This document shows, in pieces, positions 6,331 to 10,240 of a stretch of DNA of 10,240 bases (positions within the stretch are counted from its first letter, which is position 1; every line of letters starts with the position of its first letter). The stretch covers positions 1-10,240 of the forward strand of contig JAFMIS010000058.1 of NCBI GenBank assembly GCA_017853915.1. Reading direction: 5' to 3'. The DNA comes from a bacterium. Its GTDB lineage: Bacteria > Bdellovibrionota_C > UBA2361 > OMII01. The position numbers were made by a program, and so were the translations under genes. The notes beneath the pieces are model-generated. The model was given only the letters and a program-made list of their open reading frames with translations. It was not told the DNA's origin and ran no database searches.

Positions 6331-6402
6331 TAGCCCTCCCGAGCATTTTGTCATGTTGTTGCAGGCATTTAGGCGCGGCGCGTAACACCAGAGGATTGTG
6401 CT

Positions 6403-6416
6403 CAAGCCTTCGCTTG
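6403..6416 (+). terminator. Weak hairpin after flagellin-like gene
   Basis: CAAGC (6403-6407) pairs with GCTTG (6412-6416) across a CTTC loop, about 70 nt past the stop of the flagellin-like gene. The stem is short and has no T run, so intrinsic termination is doubtful. Confidence 0.25.
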
Positions 6417-6476
6417 TACCCTCCGACCGTCCTTCTCAAGAGCCTTTAGGGGTACGTGTACATCTGCTAGTCTGGT

Positions 6477-6500
6477 AGCTTGAAAAAGCTTTTTGATAAT
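6477..6500 (+). promoter_or_regulatory. Palindrome and -10-like box before sucA
   Basis: A perfect 12-bp palindrome, AAAAAGCTTTTT (6483-6494), overlaps a small stem (AGCTT 6477-6481 with AAGCT 6486-6490). GATAAT (6495-6500) follows, a good match to a -10 box. If used, transcription would start only about 5 nt before the sucA ATG. No matching -35 box at normal spacing is visible (TTGAAA at 6480 is only 9 nt away). The palindrome could be an operator. Confidence 0.35.
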
Positions 6501-6511
6501 CACTCGGTTTT

Positions 6512-9235
6512 ATGTCCAACGATTCAATATCAGTTCTCGCCTCAAACGCAGCGTACCTAGCGGAGCTGTATCAGTTGTATCAAACAGATCGCTCCCTCGT
6601 TGACTCCGCTTGGGCTGACTTTTTTGATCAATCCGAATACGCCAAGGAGGTGGGCAACGGGCAGATTCATGCGCAGCAGAGCGTCACCACCGCGGCGGCT
6701 GGGGAGAACGCGAACGCCACCGCTGAGAGAATCGTCGAGGCTTTTCGGCGTTACGGACACCTGCAAGCCAATCTTAGTCCACTGGCTGTTGGAGGAGTCT
6801 CTCATCGCGCCTGTCACGATCTCAACAGCGCCTCGTATTCTCACACTGGGCAGGCCTTGGAGAACTTCACATTCGCGGGCGTTCCTGTTCAGTCGCTGAA
6901 TGAGCTTTTTCGCCTCGTTCGAAATGTATATTGCGGGACTATTGGCTTCGAGTTCTCTCACATCACGTCAGGTGAGGAGCGAGAGTGGCTGCAGGGGCGA
7001 ATCGAGGGCCGAATAGCCGCGGAAGGGGTTCCCTCAGCGGACAAGCAGCGAGAGATCTTTAAGCATCTCCTCTATGGGGATCTTCTTGAGGCCGAGCTTC
7101 ATAGAAAATACGTAGGCGCGAAGCGCTTTTCGCTTGAAGGAAACGACACCCTCATGCCGCTGCTTAACGATGTGCTTGAGCGTTGCGCTCGCACGGGCGT
7201 GGCTGAGGTCATCTTTGGAATGGCCCATCGGGGACGACTGAACGTTCTTGTTAACACGCTTGGCAAGCCGCTTGAAATCCTCTTCTCCGAGTTCGAGGAC
7301 AAGACGCTTGCGACTGTGGTCGGCGCCGGGGATGTCAAATATCATCTCGGGTATGAGAGCACGTACTCAAGCGAGGGCTCTCGGGTGCGCATGGCATTGG
7401 CGCCGAACCCCTCTCACCTGGAATTCGTGAACCCGGTTATAGAGGGTATAGTGAGGGCCAAGCAGGACGCCGTACCAGGGCGTGACAGACGCCGGGTGCT
7501 CGCGGTTGCAATGCATGGAGACGCCGCGGTGGCGGGGCAAGGCATTGTTTTTGAGACACTCAACTTCTCGAATGTCGAGGGATACACGACAGGCGGAACC
7601 CTGCACATCGTAATCAATAATCAGATCGGTTTTACGACGACTCCGGATGAGTCGCGCTCAACCCGCTACTGCACTGATCTCGCCAAAGGACTCGACATCC
7701 CCGTATTCCATGTTAACGCCGAGGATCCAGAGGCAGCGTGCTGGGTAGCCCGACTTGCGGTTGATTACCGAAACGAGTTCGGTAAGGACGTGTTTATCGA
7801 CCTGATCGGGCACAGGAAACACGGGCATAACGAAGGTGATGATCCCACTTTTACGCAGCCGCTGACCTACAGCGAGGTGAAGGGCAAGATCCCCATTTGG
7901 CAGCAATACGCCAATGTCCTGAAGGCTCGAGGCACTGTGGATGACGTATTCGTGCAAGAATCTGAAAGCCAGTTCCGGGAGATCTTCTCAAGCGCGCAGA
8001 GTCGTGTGCGCCCTGGCGCAGAAGGGCCGGCGTGTCCGCTATACGGGAAGCTTGTCAGCTCTGGGGGCGCAACGCGCGTGTCATCTGATGTCTTGAAGCA
8101 GATCGCTGACGAATTGGTGGCGTACCCTGAGGGTTTTGTACCGCACCCCAAGCTCGCAAAGATTATTGAGAAGAGAGCCGAGACCGTTCATGCGGGCGAG
8201 GCGATCGAGTGGGGAGTTGCTGAAGCGCTCGCCTTCGGATCGTTAGTTTTAGACGGAGTCTCTGCGCGGCTGAGTGGTCAGGACTGTAGGCGCGGCACCT
8301 TTAGTCATCGGCATCTTGTTCTGGATGATTTTGAAAAGACCGGTGTGTGGAGCCCACTCGAGAGGTTGGGGGAACGCACCGACAGGGCGGGGCGTTTTGA
8401 GGTCTACAACAGCACCCTATCGGAGGCCTCAGTGCTGGGCTTTGAGTTTGGATACTCGGCGACCGCTCGTTCGGCTCTTGTTGTCTGGGAAGCTCAGTTC
8501 GGGGATTTCGCGAATGGCGCCCAGGTAATTATCGATCAATTCGTTGCTAGTTCAGAGACTAAGTGGGGGCAGCTGTCAGGGGTAACTCTCTTACTTCCTC
8601 ATGGGTTCGAGGGGCAGGGGCCTGAACACTCAAGCGCCCGACTAGAGCGATACCTGCAGCTGTGTGCTGAGGGAAACATGTCGGTGTGTTATCCAACCAC
8701 CGCCGCTCAGCATTTCCATCTCTTGAGGCGGCAAGGCTTACAGGAGATCAAACGACCATTGGTGGTGATGACTCCGAAGAGTTTACTGCGCCTTCCGGCG
8801 GCTATGAGCAGAATTGCGGATTTTACCGATAACGATTTCCAGCCCGTTATTGAAGATGGCGCCACTGGGTCTGGGAGCGCTGATACTCTCGTGCTGTTGT
8901 CGGGAAAGGTCTACTACGACGTTCAGACCGCCTTGAAGGAGTTCCCTTCCTCGAGGGTTGTCGTCGCGCGTCTCGAGGAACTCTATCCTTTTCCAGCTAA
9001 GCTGCTGGCAGGATTGCGCGAACGTACCAAGGCATCTTCAGTGATCTGGGTTCAGGAGGAGCCTCAAAACCAAGGGGCTTGGAGCTATGTGGCTCCGTTG
9101 ATTCGCGAGACCCTCGGCATCGACCCGCGCTATGTTGGGCGCCCCGCAGCTGCCGCGACGGCCACCGGGTCAGGGAAGCGCCATACCCTTGAACAGCAAA
9201 TGATAATCAAGGAGCTGCTCGCTCTCATCTCGTAG
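6512..9235 (+). CDS. sucA: 2-oxoglutarate dehydrogenase E1 component
   Basis: Thiamine-diphosphate-dependent decarboxylase of the 2-oxoglutarate dehydrogenase complex in the TCA cycle; it decarboxylates 2-oxoglutarate and passes the succinyl group to the E2 lipoyl domain. The product has 907 residues, slightly shorter than the ~930 of E. coli SucA. The N terminus (SNAAYLAELYQLYQTDRSLV, WADFF) is the conserved E2-contacting segment. The ThDP/Mg2+ motif starts at GDA (336-338) and closes with NN (369-370) in VINNQIGFTT. Other family hallmarks are GHRKHGHNEGDDP, GQDCRRGTFSHRH, WEAQFGDFANGAQVIIDQF and LPHGFEGQGPEHSSAR. The ATG at 6512 has no Shine-Dalgarno sequence. The usual partners sucB (E2) and lpd (E3) do not follow: the next gene is an exonuclease on the same strand. 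The chain appears intact with no missing core motif. Confidence 0.97.
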   Translation: MSNDSISVLASNAAYLAELYQLYQTDRSLVDSAWADFFDQSEYAKEVGNGQIHAQQSVTTAAAGENANATAERIVEAFRRYGHLQANLSPLAVGGVSHRACHDLNSASYSHTGQALENFTFAGVPVQSLNELFRLVRNVYCGTIGFEFSHITSGEEREWLQGRIEGRIAAEGVPSADKQREIFKHLLYGDLLEAELHRKYVGAKRFSLEGNDTLMPLLNDVLERCARTGVAEVIFGMAHRGRLNVLVNTLGKPLEILFSEFEDKTLATVVGAGDVKYHLGYESTYSSEGSRVRMALAPNPSHLEFVNPVIEGIVRAKQDAVPGRDRRRVLAVAMHGDAAVAGQGIVFETLNFSNVEGYTTGGTLHIVINNQIGFTTTPDESRSTRYCTDLAKGLDIPVFHVNAEDPEAACWVARLAVDYRNEFGKDVFIDLIGHRKHGHNEGDDPTFTQPLTYSEVKGKIPIWQQYANVLKARGTVDDVFVQESESQFREIFSSAQSRVRPGAEGPACPLYGKLVSSGGATRVSSDVLKQIADELVAYPEGFVPHPKLAKIIEKRAETVHAGEAIEWGVAEALAFGSLVLDGVSARLSGQDCRRGTFSHRHLVLDDFEKTGVWSPLERLGERTDRAGRFEVYNSTLSEASVLGFEFGYSATARSALVVWEAQFGDFANGAQVIIDQFVASSETKWGQLSGVTLLLPHGFEGQGPEHSSARLERYLQLCAEGNMSVCYPTTAAQHFHLLRRQGLQEIKRPLVVMTPKSLLRLPAAMSRIADFTDNDFQPVIEDGATGSGSADTLVLLSGKVYYDVQTALKEFPSSRVVVARLEELYPFPAKLLAGLRERTKASSVIWVQEEPQNQGAWSYVAPLIRETLGIDPRYVGRPAAAATATGSGKRHTLEQQMIIKELLALIS

Positions 9236-9294
9236 GCCAGGAACTTTTTGTTTTAGTCTCGATTCCTCCGTAGATGGGGTGTAGCCTACTGCGC

Positions 9295-10240
9295 ATGTAC
9301 GCCATCTTTTACGATCTTGAGACCTCAGATAAGAATCCGATCGGTCAGATTCTGAATTACTCCTTTATTTTTGTTGATTCTCAGCTTAGAACGGTGGACG
9401 AATGCTCAGGGCTGATACGAATCTCACGTCTTCAGATCCCGGATTGTGGCGCAATTCTGGCTAATCGAACTAATGTTGTTGAGCACCAAGCGAAGGCTGA
9501 GCATACCGAATTGGAAGCGATGCAAACCATCGCGACGTTCATACAATCCTGCACACAGCATGCTCAGGGAGCCGTGACCCTCATGGGCTACAACTCCTCA
9601 CGCTTTGATTTGGGCTATCTTAGAACTAGTCTGATCCGGAACGGCATCAATCCCTATTTTGATAGAAAGATTATCCCTCGCGATCTTTTACACGTTGTTC
9701 AGAGAGCGTATCTGTTATCTGCCCCGTTTCGTGAACTCGTCACTAAGGAGCGAGGAGCGGAGAAGCGGCTCTCTCTTTCTCTCCAAACAGTGGGTCGCGC
9801 CCTTGGGTTGTTAACTGGAGCGCAGGCACACGAGTCTCGTGAGGATGTCCTCTTGACGATTCGGGTTGCCGAGTGGATTCGTGACAACTGCGACATAGAC
9901 TCTACAACCTTTGAGTCCTACGAGGGTGGAAAACTGCATACAACCGCGCGGACTGGGACGGTGTACCTCGTTGAGGAGCCGCAATATGACCTGGAGGCTT
10001 CATCCTACAATGTAAAAAGGCCTTTTACCCTCCTGGATGCTGATAATCGCTCTGCCCTCTGGATCGACCTCGATCGATACGCCGAGACACGAGACCCATC
10101 ATGTATTGTGTGGCGCTCTGCTGCCAAGAACGCGTTCTTCGTGTCCCCGAAGGCCGTTTCGGACGCGGAGTTGCAGAAACTAGCTCGGGCAGCTATCGGG
10201 CAGTTTAAGGGAGTCACCCTAAAAAATTTTTTCGAGAGGA
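9295..10240 (+). CDS. sbcB: Exodeoxyribonuclease I, 5' part of gene
   Basis: Degrades single-stranded DNA from the 3' end during recombination and repair. The frame runs open to the right window edge; 315 residues are visible, against 475 for the whole E. coli enzyme. The DEDDh exonuclease domain is clear: D7 and E9 in YDLET, then GYNSSRFD with D105, and H179-x4-D184 in HESRED. These match the order and the GYNN-x-RFD and H-x4-D patterns of E. coli exonuclease I. After about residue 200 the ExoI-specific middle region begins, including LLDADNRSALWIDLD, which corresponds to the NAVIMVDL region of the E. coli protein and argues against a plain DnaQ-type proofreading subunit. The start is unsettled: ATG 9295 is preferred because the fold begins at once, while an in-frame ATG at 9274 would add seven residues. 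Neither has a Shine-Dalgarno sequence. It lies 59 nt past sucA. Confidence 0.85.
   Translation, partial: MYAIFYDLETSDKNPIGQILNYSFIFVDSQLRTVDECSGLIRISRLQIPDCGAILANRTNVVEHQAKAEHTELEAMQTIATFIQSCTQHAQGAVTLMGYNSSRFDLGYLRTSLIRNGINPYFDRKIIPRDLLHVVQRAYLLSAPFRELVTKERGAEKRLSLSLQTVGRALGLLTGAQAHESREDVLLTIRVAEWIRDNCDIDSTTFESYEGGKLHTTARTGTVYLVEEPQYDLEASSYNVKRPFTLLDADNRSALWIDLDRYAETRDPSCIVWRSAAKNAFFVSPKAVSDAELQKLARAAIGQFKGVTLKNFFER

Noticed and set aside
6557..6961. 134-residue minus-strand frame inside sucA
   Set aside because: It is a shadow of the sucA coding sequence, with no start signal or recognisable motif.

Overview
The window looks like a chromosomal segment of a bacterium with moderate GC content, most likely a Gram-negative proteobacterium-like or sister lineage. 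The reasons are a full-length E1 component of 2-oxoglutarate dehydrogenase of the SucA/OdhA type, an exonuclease I (SbcB) homologue, a large Sec-exported cysteine-rich protein, and a flagellin-like helical protein with no signal peptide. Start codons are mixed (ATG, GTG, perhaps TTG). I cannot name the phylum from the sequence alone.

Layout. At 63-1595 (+) is guaA, glutamine-hydrolysing GMP synthase, followed by an intergenic stretch with a candidate terminator. At 1877-2959 (-) is a secreted protein built of three copies of a ~95-residue cysteine-rich repeat that I do not recognise. A 420-nt AT-rich gap (2960-3379) separates it from a divergent 70-residue orphan gene (3380-3592, +). That gene converges on an 80-residue, highly charged orphan gene (3643-3885, -); a perfect 11-bp hairpin sits at the 70-residue gene's stop codon. 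Next on the + strand come a 154-residue protein with a small helical domain of a type often seen in putative regulators (4112-4576), an alpha/beta-hydrolase (4708-5364), and a flagellin-like protein (5425-6330). Then follow sucA (6512-9235) and the N-terminal two thirds of an exonuclease I gene (9295 to the window end, with no stop codon inside the window).

How the genes fit together. guaA (purine synthesis), sucA (TCA cycle) and sbcB (DNA repair) are housekeeping genes with no obvious shared role. sucA is not followed by sucB or lpd, so its E2 and E3 partners must be encoded elsewhere. The stretch from about 1.9 to 6.3 kb is made of lineage-specific genes. I see no transposase, integrase, tRNA gene, CRISPR array or other evidence of a mobile element.

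The most unusual items are the triple-repeat cysteine-rich exported protein, the strong hairpins at the end of the 70-residue gene, the compact flagellin-like protein outside any visible flagellar cluster, and a contrast between genes with clear Shine-Dalgarno sequences and genes with none. I did not find a convincing multi-gene undescribed system.
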